A stretch of DNA of 48,469 nucleotides from JAPYTY01 sp036338435. GTDB taxonomy: Bacteria > Acidobacteriota > UBA6911 > RPQK01 > JADFOI01. The translations under genes were made by a program, and so were the position numbers. Below the pieces are notes generated by a model. It searched no databases. It was not told the DNA's origin and saw only the letters and a program-made list of their open reading frames with translations. The stretch lies in assembly GCA_036338435.1 (NCBI GenBank), contig JAYZCG010000045.1, forward strand, positions 1 to 48,469. Reading direction: 5' to 3'. Shown here one piece after another: positions 32,866 to 41,964 of this stretch (position 1 is its first letter; every line of letters starts with the position of its first letter).

Positions 32866-33690
32866 ATGAATTGTCTGCGAATTCCTGATTTGGTCAAGAA
32901 GAAGCAACAGGGTGAAAAACTAACAATGTTGACTGCCTATGATTATCTTTTTGCGAAGCTCCTGGATGAAGCTGGTATTGACATACTACTGGTTGGTGAT
33001 TCTGTAGGGATGGTTCTGCTGGGCTATGAGACCACCTTACCCGTAACTCTTGAGATGATGATTCACCACAGTCAGGCCGTTAGCCGTGGTGCGCAGCGGG
33101 CCTTCGTAATTGCTGATATGCCGTTTCTCAGTTATCAGGTTAGTATTTCTGAAGCTGTTAGAAATGCAGGACGTCTAATTCAAGAGGGTGGTGTGTCAGC
33201 CGTGAAGATCGAAGGCGGCAAAGTAATGGCAGATGTGGTACATCGTCTAGTGGATGTGGGAATTCCAGTAATGGGGCATCTCGGTCTTTTACCTCAGTCA
33301 GTTCATCAGTTGGGTGGGTTCCGCATTCAGGCCAAGAATCAAGAAGATGTCGAACGACTGTTAGAGGATGCAAAAATTTTAGAGGAGGCAGGAGCTTTTT
33401 CTATCGTTTTGGAGTCCATCCCGGCTAACGTGGCTTTGCAAGTAACGTCCCAGCTTTCTATCCCGACTATTGGTATTGGTGCTGGACCTCATTGTGATGG
33501 CCAGGTTCTGGTGAGCCACGATGTATTTGGATTATCTCAAGATAACACTCCAAACTTTGTTAAACAGTATGCACAGCTTGGAACGGAACTAAAGAAGGCA
33601 GTTGCGGCCTATGTAGCTGATGTGCAGGCTGGCAATTTTCCATCCAAGGAACATTTTTTTGATGGAGAAATCAAGGCGAATTCTAAATGA
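32866..33690 (+). CDS. panB: 3-methyl-2-oxobutanoate hydroxymethyltransferase
   Basis: The 274-residue protein is full-length PanB. It has the conserved metal and ketoacid site LLVGDSVGMVLLGY (D at about 45) and FVIADMPFLSY (D near 84), followed by VKIEGG (E near 115) and the C-terminal PTIGIGAGPHCDGQVLV, seen as IGIGAGPHCDGQVLV. It makes ketopantoate from 2-oxoisovalerate using methylenetetrahydrofolate, the first step of pantothenate synthesis, in the cytosol. The panC start overlaps its stop (ATGA), so the two are translationally coupled. Confidence 0.97.
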   Translation: MNCLRIPDLVKKKQQGEKLTMLTAYDYLFAKLLDEAGIDILLVGDSVGMVLLGYETTLPVTLEMMIHHSQAVSRGAQRAFVIADMPFLSYQVSISEAVRNAGRLIQEGGVSAVKIEGGKVMADVVHRLVDVGIPVMGHLGLLPQSVHQLGGFRIQAKNQEDVERLLEDAKILEEAGAFSIVLESIPANVALQVTSQLSIPTIGIGAGPHCDGQVLVSHDVFGLSQDNTPNFVKQYAQLGTELKKAVAAYVADVQAGNFPSKEHFFDGEIKANSK

Positions 33691-34535
33691 GCATGTCCGT
33701 AGCGGAGAGTGTAGATGCCATTAGAGAAAAACTTGGACCTGTATGTTCGTCCCAAGACATCGTAGGGCTAGTGCCGACTATGGGTGCCTTCCATGATGGG
33801 CATTTACATCTTATCAGAGAAGCTCGCAGGGACTGTGACTGTGTTGTGGTAAGTATTTTTGTCAATCCGCATCAGTTCGGACCAGGAGAAGATTTCCAAA
33901 CCTATCCTCAAACATTGAAGACTGATCTAGCTCACTGTAAAGCATTGGGGGTAGACATCGTGTTTGCGCCGAGTGTGGAGGAGATGGATGCAGGTAAGCC
34001 GTTAACATTTGTTGAGGTGGAAAAGCTTGGGGACCACCTCTGTGGAGCACATCGTGAGGGCCATTTCAAAGGGGTTTCGACCATTGTCCTTAAACTATTT
34101 AACATCGTTCAGCCTGATCGGGCATACTTCGGCGAAAAGGATGCCCAGCAATTAGCGATCGTTCGTTGCATGGTGCATGATCTGAATCTCCAGGTGGAGA
34201 TTGTTTCTGTCCCAACAGTTCGTGAGCCAGATGGGTTGGCCATGAGTTCACGCAACCAGTATCTTGACCCAAAGGCAAGAGAAACTGCTCCTGTTCTTTA
34301 TTGTGCCCTCCAAATTGCTAGAGAACAGATTGCGGCGGGCAAAACAGATATCCAGTCTATTTTGGGAGAAGTGAGACGAGTCCTGGAGGAAGATTCACTA
34401 GTAGATGTTGAGTATCTCGATCTAGTGGATCCGGAACAGATGCAACCAGTCAACGAGGTTACCGGGCCGGTCAGAGTTTGTGGTGCTATACGGATTGGTT
34501 CGGCTCGCTTGATTGACAATATCCTATGTGAGTAG
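33687..34535 (+). CDS. panC: Pantoate-beta-alanine ligase
   Basis: The 282-residue protein has the PanC nucleotidyltransferase signature: PTMGAFHDGHLHLIREA (HxGH motif), FVNPHQFGPGEDF, FGEKDAQQLAIV and the adenylate-binding REPDGLAMSSRNQYL. It joins pantoate and b-alanine with ATP to make pantothenate. The ATG overlaps the panB stop in ATGA at 33687-33690. No panD follows; the next gene is sppA on the other strand. The convergent gap carries two hairpins. Confidence 0.97.
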   Translation: MSMSVAESVDAIREKLGPVCSSQDIVGLVPTMGAFHDGHLHLIREARRDCDCVVVSIFVNPHQFGPGEDFQTYPQTLKTDLAHCKALGVDIVFAPSVEEMDAGKPLTFVEVEKLGDHLCGAHREGHFKGVSTIVLKLFNIVQPDRAYFGEKDAQQLAIVRCMVHDLNLQVEIVSVPTVREPDGLAMSSRNQYLDPKARETAPVLYCALQIAREQIAAGKTDIQSILGEVRRVLEEDSLVDVEYLDLVDPEQMQPVNEVTGPVRVCGAIRIGSARLIDNILCE

Positions 34536-34545
34536 TCTGGCTTCC

Positions 34546-34587
34546 GTGCAATTTGAATGTCAAATGCACTGGGTTGTTTAAACAACC
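34546..34587. terminator. Two adjacent hairpins between convergent panC and sppA
   Basis: The first hairpin (34546-34569) pairs GTGCAATTTG with CAAATGCAC, a 9-bp stem with one bulged A and a 5-nt loop. The second is a perfect 16-nt palindrome, GGTTGTTTAAACAACC (34572-34587). Their position between two convergent genes suggests a bidirectional terminator, though neither has a classical run of T. Confidence 0.42.
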
Positions 34588-34593
34588 TGTCAG

Positions 34594-36312
34594 TTAGTAG
34601 ATAGTTGCCTCGGGCATGAGCATTCGGGGGGTTGGATTCGACAAGAACGGAAGTTGTTCTTGGAGCCATTGAGTGATTGAAGGTGTCTTGCGGATCTGGA
34701 GCAGATCTCCACTGATCAGTTGTTCCCATAAAGTCTTAGAACGGGGATATAGAACTATTTCAACCGGATCTTCTTTCTTTAATGCTAACGCCTCTTTCAT
34801 ATGTTTGACAGCCGTTTGCATTCCTCCTAGTTCATCTACCAGCGCAAGATTTTTTGCCTGGACGCCAGTGTAGATCCGACCTCGAGCCAGTGGCTCCAAG
34901 ATGTCATAAGGTATCTGCCTACCTTCGGAAGCTTTGCCAACAAAATTTTTATAGATATTTTCCATCCATGACTCCACATTTTTACGGTGCTCTTCATTCA
35001 GTGAAGTGTGAGTGGATAAAATATCGGCATTAGGTGAAGTTTTTACCTGATCCACTGTGATTCCCAACCACTCGTAGAGATTTTCCATGTTGAATTTCCC
35101 AAAAATAACACCAATCGACCCGGTAATGGTGGACGGATGACTAATGATCTTTCGAGCTGCCATTGAGATGTAATAACCCCCAGAGCCGGCTACGCCTGAC
35201 ATGGATACCACTACTGGTTTGCCTTCCTCTTCGAGCAGAATGATTTCATTCCAGATCATATCCGATCCGACTGCAGATCCACCTGGACTGTCCACCCGGA
35301 AGATAACGCCTTTGAAGTCTTCATTGGCCCGTATCTTACGTAGATGAGAGGCGGTCGTCATTCCTCCCATTGTTGCTGAGAAGGGATCACTATTGCCTGA
35401 AGTAATGGCTCCTAGACCTCCTACGAGAGCAATCTTGTACTCGGATCGAGTTGTGAATTGGTCCTCCGCAAGTTTTAGATAATGCTTGGCCATGACACCA
35501 TGGTATTTCTTTACGTGGTCACTGATGAACTTGCTATGGACTTCGTTTTCATATCCGAGGGTGTCAATTAGATGTTTCTCCACAGCCTTTGTGCTGGAGG
35601 AAACTCCACTTCGAAAAACTTCTTTGATACTTTCTTCACTCACATTTCGATCCTCGGATATAGCAGAAACTAAGCGACTTTGGATATCCTCCAAAATGGA
35701 CTTATACATTTCTCGAATTTCGGGGGTCATACTGTTCCTGGAGAGGGGCTCGGGACTCTTGTATTCTTTGAATTGAATAAATTCTGGTTTGATCCCAAGC
35801 TTTTCCATAGTTTTCTTGTAAAAGGTTACTTCGGCTAGGAGACCATTAACCAGAAATCCTGCATCAGGATTCAAGGTGATGGAATCTGCCGCTGTGGCTA
35901 GATAAAGTTCCGGATCTCTCACCATGTCAAGTGCAAGAAAGGCATGAAGAGGCTTCTTGGAGTTACGAAAATCTTTCATGTAATCGCGCAGTTCTTCGAT
36001 TTGTGCCCAACTCAGGTTTAAAGAATGGATTTGCAGATAAACCCCGGAGATCATCTTGTCCTGGGCTGCATATTGGAGTACCTTTCCTATTTCCCACAAA
36101 CTCATGGTTTCGAATCCTAGAAACTGTGCCATAACATCGTGTCTGGGTAGCTCATCCAGAGTCCCACTTAGACGAATTTCCAAGACTGCACCTTCTTCAA
36201 TCTGGATCGGTGCCCTGGAAATGAGGGCATAACCAATCCCTACGGTAATGGCTATTAGGATAACAACTATAAGGGCCAGGGTTAGACTCAAGATGGCAAT
36301 TCGTCTCATCAT
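34594..36312 (-). CDS. sppA: Signal peptide peptidase SppA, 67-kDa type
   Basis: The 572-residue protein has an N-terminal membrane anchor (about 5-31) and two tandem ClpP-like peptidase-S49 domains, matching the long E. coli-type enzyme. The Ser-Lys dyad is visible: K185 in KEYKSPEPLS and S377 in GVAGSGGYY. GSIGVIFGKFN follows as in the family. It degrades cleaved signal peptides in the membrane. I chose ATG 36312, behind AAAGGAAAA, over a GTG 30 bases upstream. A 205-nt gap separates it from the glycosyltransferase gene upstream. Confidence 0.93.
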   Translation of the reverse strand: MMRRIAILSLTLALIVVILIAITVGIGYALISRAPIQIEEGAVLEIRLSGTLDELPRHDVMAQFLGFETMSLWEIGKVLQYAAQDKMISGVYLQIHSLNLSWAQIEELRDYMKDFRNSKKPLHAFLALDMVRDPELYLATAADSITLNPDAGFLVNGLLAEVTFYKKTMEKLGIKPEFIQFKEYKSPEPLSRNSMTPEIREMYKSILEDIQSRLVSAISEDRNVSEESIKEVFRSGVSSSTKAVEKHLIDTLGYENEVHSKFISDHVKKYHGVMAKHYLKLAEDQFTTRSEYKIALVGGLGAITSGNSDPFSATMGGMTTASHLRKIRANEDFKGVIFRVDSPGGSAVGSDMIWNEIILLEEEGKPVVVSMSGVAGSGGYYISMAARKIISHPSTITGSIGVIFGKFNMENLYEWLGITVDQVKTSPNADILSTHTSLNEEHRKNVESWMENIYKNFVGKASEGRQIPYDILEPLARGRIYTGVQAKNLALVDELGGMQTAVKHMKEALALKKEDPVEIVLYPRSKTLWEQLISGDLLQIRKTPSITQWLQEQLPFLSNPTPRMLMPEATIY

Positions 36313-36517
36313 GTTTTCCTTTTCTAAGAATTTTAGTGGCACAAATAATGTTAATCCATTTTTTTATTGTAATTGTCTTGTAGAGTCTGATGAGGAGATG
36401 TGGAAAGGGCAGTAAAGGGTCAAGTAGGGTTCATCGAATTATGAATTATAAAATGCCCATGGGTATTTAAGTCTAGCTCGATTTTCTCCTATTTTTGGGT
36501 TGGTTGGAGTACAAATT

Positions 36518-37213
36518 TTAACACTGCTTGTTTCCATACCAGCGGGCCAACCGGGTAGGGTCTACACCTAGAAAGAACCCCAGGAGTACCATTTGATTGA
36601 TGAATGTGACGCGTAATGGGCCCACATTCTGCCAGCGGCGTTGCGAAGTTAAAGCCGGTGCAGGAGCAATACTTACTTGTCCATGACGGCGAACTTTGCG
36701 CACGAGTTGAAAATCTTCCATGATGGGGAGCTCCGGAAAGCCACCAACTTGGTTGAAAATATTTTTTTTAATAAATATAGCCTGATCTCCATAGGGTAGA
36801 CCTAAGTATTTAGATCGCCAGTTTGCTACCCTTTCAATAATTCGAAGTTCTGGAGAAGATCCGTCAATCTGAAGTTGAAAAGCTCCTAACGCTACGCCGG
36901 GTGTCTCAAGAATATGGTTTATGTGATCTACAAATCGGACAGGAAGACGTGTGTCAGCATGGAGGAAAACAAGGAACTCTCCTTGGGCAGCCCGTGCGCC
37001 CATATTCATTTGTTGGGCTCGTCCTGGAGGTGAGTGTATAACGTTGGCCCCCAATGATTTAGCTACGTTGGTAGTATTGTCTTGGCTTCCGCCATCTACT
37101 ACGATGAGCTCAATTCCTTTGGAGTACTGTGCGCTGGCTAATGCTAGGCGAATAAATTCAGCTTCGTTAAGAGTTGGGATTATTACGGAAATGGGTTGGG
37201 ATGGTTTGTTCAT
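36518..37213 (-). CDS. Family 2 glycosyltransferase, TIGR04283-like
   Basis: The 231-residue protein has the GT-A fold of a family 2 glycosyltransferase. It starts ISVIIPTLNEAEFI, continues ELIVVDGGSQDNT, and shows the metal-binding LVFLHADTRLP and the GGFPELPIMEDFQLVRKVRR segment, seen as ELPIMEDFQLVRKV, which is characteristic of the TIGR04283 group. That group is linked to arsenosugar synthesis in some organisms, but no arsenic gene is nearby, so the acceptor is unknown. I chose ATG 37213 because the fold begins within nine residues; upstream in-frame starts add 27 unlike residues. The 159-nt gap upstream is unassigned. Confidence 0.86.
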   Translation of the reverse strand: MNKPSQPISVIIPTLNEAEFIRLALASAQYSKGIELIVVDGGSQDNTTNVAKSLGANVIHSPPGRAQQMNMGARAAQGEFLVFLHADTRLPVRFVDHINHILETPGVALGAFQLQIDGSSPELRIIERVANWRSKYLGLPYGDQAIFIKKNIFNQVGGFPELPIMEDFQLVRKVRRHGQVSIAPAPALTSQRRWQNVGPLRVTFINQMVLLGFFLGVDPTRLARWYGNKQC

Positions 37214-37372
37214 ACCTTGAGCCAGCTTGATTTCGATCCTGCTTATTGCCAGTTCAGAATATTTTCGATCACGATCTACGGATAGGAGTACCAAGGTAGC
37301 AGATCGGAGCCTGATATACGCCAGTAGGCGTCGTGGATTTCTGTACCTTCAGACATGTTCTATCTTTTCTGG

Positions 37373-37744
37373 TTAACGTGACGTTGTAGACCATGCATTA
37401 CACATCAGACAAATCCATCCGACCAACAAAACAAAACCTCCCAGTGGAGTAATTGCTCCCCACCATCGAATGTTCGTCAGACTTAGGATGTAGAGCGTTC
37501 CGGAAAAAATAATGGTCCCTGATATGAAGAGGCAACCGGTTGTAAAGATTAAGAAGGAGGGGGATCGATCCGCGAGAAAACCTGTGACCAGTAGGGCTAA
37601 GGCATGGTAGATTTGATAGCGAACACCTATCTCAAAAATATTTAGCATTTCTGGAGAAATGTGCCCTCGCAGTCCGTGTGTGCCAAAGGCTCCTGCAACG
37701 ACTCCACTAAATCCAAAGAAAGCCCCAATCACCAGAAAATTCAT
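37373..37744 (-). CDS. DUF423 family membrane protein (YgdD-like)
   Basis: The 123-residue protein has four predicted membrane segments and the family pattern AGAFGTHGLR near the N-terminus, YQIYHALALLVTG in the second helix and TPLGGFVLLVGW in the last. DUF423 proteins are small inner-membrane proteins of unknown function. It is divergent from the M16 peptidase gene. On the minus strand TATATT lies 6 nt before the ATG with a fair TTGAAC upstream, so a short leader is possible. Confidence 0.88.
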   Translation of the reverse strand: MNFLVIGAFFGFSGVVAGAFGTHGLRGHISPEMLNIFEIGVRYQIYHALALLVTGFLADRSPSFLIFTTGCLFISGTIIFSGTLYILSLTNIRWWGAITPLGGFVLLVGWICLMCNAWSTTSR

Positions 37745-37823
37745 GTGTGAATATAATCACAAACATTGGCGTAAGTTCAAAGATTAGGAGGTTTTTGGAC
37801 TTCACCTCGTGTAAAATCTAGGA

Positions 37824-39326
37824 ATGAAAGCTTATATAGAAACTACCATCCAGGTTGGGGTCATGGTTGTGATTATGTCAGTTCTGGCCACCAGCCAAAG
37901 CTTGAGTGATTTTGATAAGAAAGTCCACGAATTCACCCTTGACAATGGTCTCAAGTTCATCATTGTGGAGCGACACGAAGCCCCGGTTGTGTCCTTTCAA
38001 ACTTATGCCGATGTTGGATCTGTCGATGAGGTTAAAGGGATTACGGGGATGGCACATGTATTTGAACATATGGCCTTTAAGGGATCAAAAAGTGTGGGGA
38101 GTAAGGATTACGAGAAAGAAGCTAAGGCATTGACGGAAGTCGATGTGGCTTTTCTCAATTTAAAAAAAGAACTCCGTCAAGGATCTGATCCAGACAGACT
38201 TGCCGAGCTTGAAAAACTTTATTTTAAAGCTCAAGAGGAAGCATCTAAGTATATGATTCACGATGAATTTGAGGAGGCGTTAGTTCGTGCAGGAGGCGTC
38301 GGACTTAATGCTAGTACGGCACCCGATGCGACTCGCTATGTCGTGAGTCTGCCTTCCAATAAGCTAGAGTTGTGGATGCTTCTGGAATCGGATAGGTTTT
38401 TGAATCCGGTCCTACGTGAATTTTACAAAGAGAAGAATGTAGTGATGGAGGAGCGTCGCCTTCGTACAGAGAATTCCCCACGAGGTCGTTTATTTGAGGA
38501 ATTCCTAGCATTAGCTTACAAAGCGCATCCCTATGGTGAGCCCGTAGTAGGTCATATGAGTGACATTGAGACTATGACTCGACGAGAAGCTGAGGAATTT
38601 TTCACAAAATACTATTCGCCGGCTAATCTGACCATTGCGATTGTTGGGGATGTTTACATAGATGAGGTGCGTTCTTTGGCGCAGAATTATTTTGGGCGAA
38701 TTCCAAGTCGTGCTAAGCCAGAGCCAGTCGAGACAGTAGAGCCACCGCAGATGGGAGAGCGCAGTGTTGTGATAAAGACTTCCGCACAACCTTCGGTTCT
38801 TATCGGGTATCACAAACCCAGCATTCACCACCCCGACGAGGTCGTTTTTGATGCAATCTCGGATGTTTTAGGAGTTGGCAGGATGTCACGCCTCTATCGA
38901 AGTTTGGTGGTGAATAAAAAAATAGCTACTCGAGCCTCTGCATTCCATGGTTTTCCAGGAAATAAATATCCTGATTTGTTCACATTTTCTGTCGTGCCTT
39001 CTCGAGGACACACCAATCAGGAGTGTATCGAAGCAATTGATGTTGAAATCGAACGATTGAAAACGGAATTAGTTTCGAATGTTGAGTTGGAAAGAGCAAA
39101 AACTAGAAGCCGAGCGAGCTTGATTAGAGCGCTTTCATCGAATCGTGGTCTTGCCAGACAGCTTACCTTTTACGAAGTGGTAACTGGTGATTGGCGCAAT
39201 CTTTTCAGACAATTAGATGCACTTGACCAGGTTACGCCTCAAGATATTCAGCGAGTAGCTCAAGAATATTTTGTTGTTACCAGTCGGACAGTGGCCACTA
39301 TTGAAACCCAGAAACCAAAAGGTTAA
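37824..39326 (+). CDS. M16 family zinc peptidase, catalytic subunit
   Basis: The 500-residue protein has a signal peptide (about 1-25) and the inverted zinc motif HVFEH (H78, E81, H82) of M16 peptidases. NVVMEERRLRTENSPRG and a C-terminal M16 domain (LVVNKKIATRASAFHGFPGN, seen as RLYRSLVVNKKIAT) follow. Between the motif and the third zinc ligand there is an acidic insertion (about 100-150). It forms a pair with the non-catalytic subunit encoded 16 nt downstream, as known for bacterial M16 heterodimers. Location is envelope or periplasm. Confidence 0.93.
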   Translation: MKAYIETTIQVGVMVVIMSVLATSQSLSDFDKKVHEFTLDNGLKFIIVERHEAPVVSFQTYADVGSVDEVKGITGMAHVFEHMAFKGSKSVGSKDYEKEAKALTEVDVAFLNLKKELRQGSDPDRLAELEKLYFKAQEEASKYMIHDEFEEALVRAGGVGLNASTAPDATRYVVSLPSNKLELWMLLESDRFLNPVLREFYKEKNVVMEERRLRTENSPRGRLFEEFLALAYKAHPYGEPVVGHMSDIETMTRREAEEFFTKYYSPANLTIAIVGDVYIDEVRSLAQNYFGRIPSRAKPEPVETVEPPQMGERSVVIKTSAQPSVLIGYHKPSIHHPDEVVFDAISDVLGVGRMSRLYRSLVVNKKIATRASAFHGFPGNKYPDLFTFSVVPSRGHTNQECIEAIDVEIERLKTELVSNVELERAKTRSRASLIRALSSNRGLARQLTFYEVVTGDWRNLFRQLDALDQVTPQDIQRVAQEYFVVTSRTVATIETQKPKG

Positions 39327-39342
39327 TCGTGGAGAAGAAATA

Positions 39343-40791
39343 ATGAAGCTGAAAGTATTTGCTCAAATGCAGTGGGTCATGTTTGTAGTACTTTGGTTTT
39401 GCTTTTACTCTGTCATGGCACAGAATCACTACACGGAGCTAGCATATCCTGAGTTAAGAGATATTCAAATTCCCGTAGTGGATCAGGTCACTTTGTCCAA
39501 TGGTATGCAGTTATTCCTTTTGGAAGACCATGAACTTCCCCTCATCAGGTTGTCAGCTCGCATTCGGGTAGGGTCCATGTATGAACCAGCCAACAAGATC
39601 GGACTAGCTGCAATTACCGGCAGTGTGATGAGGAGTGGAGGAACTGCCAGTCGTTCAGGTGATGCCATAGATGAGGCACTTGAAAATATAGCAGCCTCCG
39701 TAGAAACACAAATAGGTTTGGATTCAGGCAGTGCCTCAATGTCGGTGTTAAGTAAGGATCTGAATGTGGGCTTATCCATTCTAGCCGATATCTTAATGAA
39801 TCCGTCGTTTCCCGAGGAGAAGATTGAGTTGGCTAAGCTTCAGTGGCGTAGCGCTATAGCGCGTCGTAACGATCGGGCTAATGGGATTGCTGGGCGTGAA
39901 TTCAGAAAGTTAATTTACGGAGCTGATAGCGTCTATGCTCGGCACATGGAATACGCCACTCTTGACAATATTGTTCGGGATGATTTGGTTGATCTACATG
40001 CAAGATTTTTTCATCCAAACAACACGATGCTAGCGATTTGGGGTGATTTTGATGCATCAAAAATGTCCCAGAAGATCGAGCAGATATTCCAGGACTGGAA
40101 AACTCAAGATGTCCCATCTATTCCTATACCCGAAGTCCATTATGAATTTAGGCAAACTATCAATGTCATACCAATGGAGGGCGTTAATCAAACACATATT
40201 TATATGGGGCACATCGGCGGACTCCGAAACGATCCAGACTACTTTGCTCTGAGCCTGATGAACCGTATTTTGGGGAGTGGTTATACAAGCCGTCTTTTCA
40301 AGGAAGTAAGATCACGCCAAGGACTGGCCTACGCGGTCTTCGGTTCTTTTTCAGCTGCATATGAGCATCCTGGTATGTTCTATGTTGGGTGCCAAACCCA
40401 TGCAAAATCAACGTTGCAGGCTATTCAATCTATGAAAACTGAAGTGACGAAGTTGACCGAGAGTGAGGTGACTGCTGAGGAATTGGAATTAGCACGAGAG
40501 AGTTTTTTGAATGCCTTTGTGTTCAACTTCGATTCTAAAGGAGAGATTGTCAATCGTCTTATGACCTACTCCTATTACGGATATCCTCTGGACTTTTTGC
40601 AGAAGATTAAGGAAGGCATTGAGAAGGTAACACAAGCCGATATTTTGAGGGTAGCTAAGCAGCGCCTCAACGCCGATAAAATGCAGATTTTGGCAGTCGG
40701 GCCATCCCAAGATTTCCGAGATGCACTTGCCACTTTGGGGGATGTTAATGAGATCGATATCGCCATCCCCAGTACCGCTTCTAGCCCTTGA
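39343..40791 (+). CDS. M16 family non-catalytic subunit
   Basis: The 482-residue protein shares the M16 fold (RLSARIRVGSMYE, then FFHPNNTMLAIWGDFD and GSGYTSRLFKEVRSRQGLAY, written here as its pieces), but the HxxEH motif is absent. At its place the sequence reads GLAAITGSVMRSGG. It is therefore the inactive partner that shapes the substrate chamber. A signal peptide covers about 1-26. I chose ATG 39343, 5 nt after GGAGAAG, over an earlier start inside the upstream gene. It ends 162 nt before hflK with no clear terminator. Confidence 0.91.
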   Translation: MKLKVFAQMQWVMFVVLWFCFYSVMAQNHYTELAYPELRDIQIPVVDQVTLSNGMQLFLLEDHELPLIRLSARIRVGSMYEPANKIGLAAITGSVMRSGGTASRSGDAIDEALENIAASVETQIGLDSGSASMSVLSKDLNVGLSILADILMNPSFPEEKIELAKLQWRSAIARRNDRANGIAGREFRKLIYGADSVYARHMEYATLDNIVRDDLVDLHARFFHPNNTMLAIWGDFDASKMSQKIEQIFQDWKTQDVPSIPIPEVHYEFRQTINVIPMEGVNQTHIYMGHIGGLRNDPDYFALSLMNRILGSGYTSRLFKEVRSRQGLAYAVFGSFSAAYEHPGMFYVGCQTHAKSTLQAIQSMKTEVTKLTESEVTAEELELARESFLNAFVFNFDSKGEIVNRLMTYSYYGYPLDFLQKIKEGIEKVTQADILRVAKQRLNADKMQILAVGPSQDFRDALATLGDVNEIDIAIPSTASSP

Positions 40792-40953
40792 TGACCACTG
40801 TGCTGTTTCCAACAGAGATATTTCCCGTTGATCACCTGGCAAGGCATTTCGAGACTTACGGAATTAGTTGCTATACATTTTAGACTTTAACTGGGGAGTT
40901 GGGTCTTATGCACGGTTTAGGATTCCGAACCCATTTCTGGTATCATCCAGTCC

Positions 40954-41964
40954 ATGGAAAGAGATGTTATTGATATTTCAAATGTTAAGTTGCCTAATAT
41001 TTCTCCTAAGCTCATTATTACTGTCATAGCGGTGATTTTGGGTGTACTTCTGGTTTTTGGCTCTTTTTACCAGGTCCAGCCAGAAGAAGTGGGTATTATC
41101 AGACGTTTTGGAAAATATGTGGCTCCTCCCAGACCTCCAGGTCTTCGATTTAAATTGCCGTTTATAGATACGGTGGACAAGGTGCCGGTACAAAGACAGC
41201 TCAAAGAAGAGTTTGGATTCCGCACGGTAGAAGCAGGTGTGAGGAGCCTCTATGCAAAGCAGGACTTTCGTGGGGAGTCTTTGATGTTGACTGGGGACCT
41301 AAATGTAGCGGTGGTGGAATGGATTGTACAGTATAGGGTTTCTGATCCAGAGCGTTATTTGTTTAAGGTTCGCAACGTCACGGATACCTTTCGCGACATG
41401 ACAGAAGCGGTGGTCAGATCAGTTGTAGGTGACCGAACAGTGACCGAGGTATTGACAGTGGGGCGCCAGGGCATTGAGACCGAGGTTAAGATAAGATTGC
41501 AGGAGGTTTCTAATCAGTATGAAACCGGTATAACCATCGATCAAGTGGTTTTACAGGATGTCAATCCTCCCGATCCAGTGAAGCCTTCCTGGGATGCAGT
41601 TAACCAAGCCCAGCAACAGCGTGATCGATTAATCAACGAAGCGAGGGGGGAATATAACAAGGTAATCCCACGAGCCCAAGGGGAAGCACAGCAGACTATT
41701 TTACAGGCTCAGGGTTATGCTCTGGATAGGGTGAATCGTGCCGAGGGTGATGCTGCTAGCTTCAAGGCTCTTTATGACGCTTATCGTCGTGCCCCAAAGG
41801 TCACGCGTCGCCGCATGTACCTAGAAACCATGGGAAAGGTACTTCCGATAATGGGAAACAAACTCTATATAGATGAGGATGCCGAAGGGGTCTATCCGAT
41901 CATCCCTCTGGATACTTTGCAGGGTTTGAAGGGTGTTCTAGAAAACCAGAGAGGTGTGGAATGA
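40954..41964 (+). CDS. hflK: HflK, band-7 protease modulator
   Basis: The 336-residue protein has one membrane helix (about 20-42), then an SPFH/band 7 domain starting YQVQPEEVGIIRRFGKY, and a long coiled coil (about 215-270; alanine, glutamine and arginine rich). HflK forms a membrane cage with HflC that controls FtsH. It is preceded by a 162-nt gap without a clear promoter. The hflC ATG overlaps its stop (ATGA). Confidence 0.9.
   Translation: MERDVIDISNVKLPNISPKLIITVIAVILGVLLVFGSFYQVQPEEVGIIRRFGKYVAPPRPPGLRFKLPFIDTVDKVPVQRQLKEEFGFRTVEAGVRSLYAKQDFRGESLMLTGDLNVAVVEWIVQYRVSDPERYLFKVRNVTDTFRDMTEAVVRSVVGDRTVTEVLTVGRQGIETEVKIRLQEVSNQYETGITIDQVVLQDVNPPDPVKPSWDAVNQAQQQRDRLINEARGEYNKVIPRAQGEAQQTILQAQGYALDRVNRAEGDAASFKALYDAYRRAPKVTRRRMYLETMGKVLPIMGNKLYIDEDAEGVYPIIPLDTLQGLKGVLENQRGVE

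Noticed and set aside
36451..36468. Imperfect hairpin (AAATGCCCATGGGTATTT) downstream of the glycosyltransferase
   Set aside because: The stem has a mismatch and almost no loop, so it is more likely chance than a terminator.
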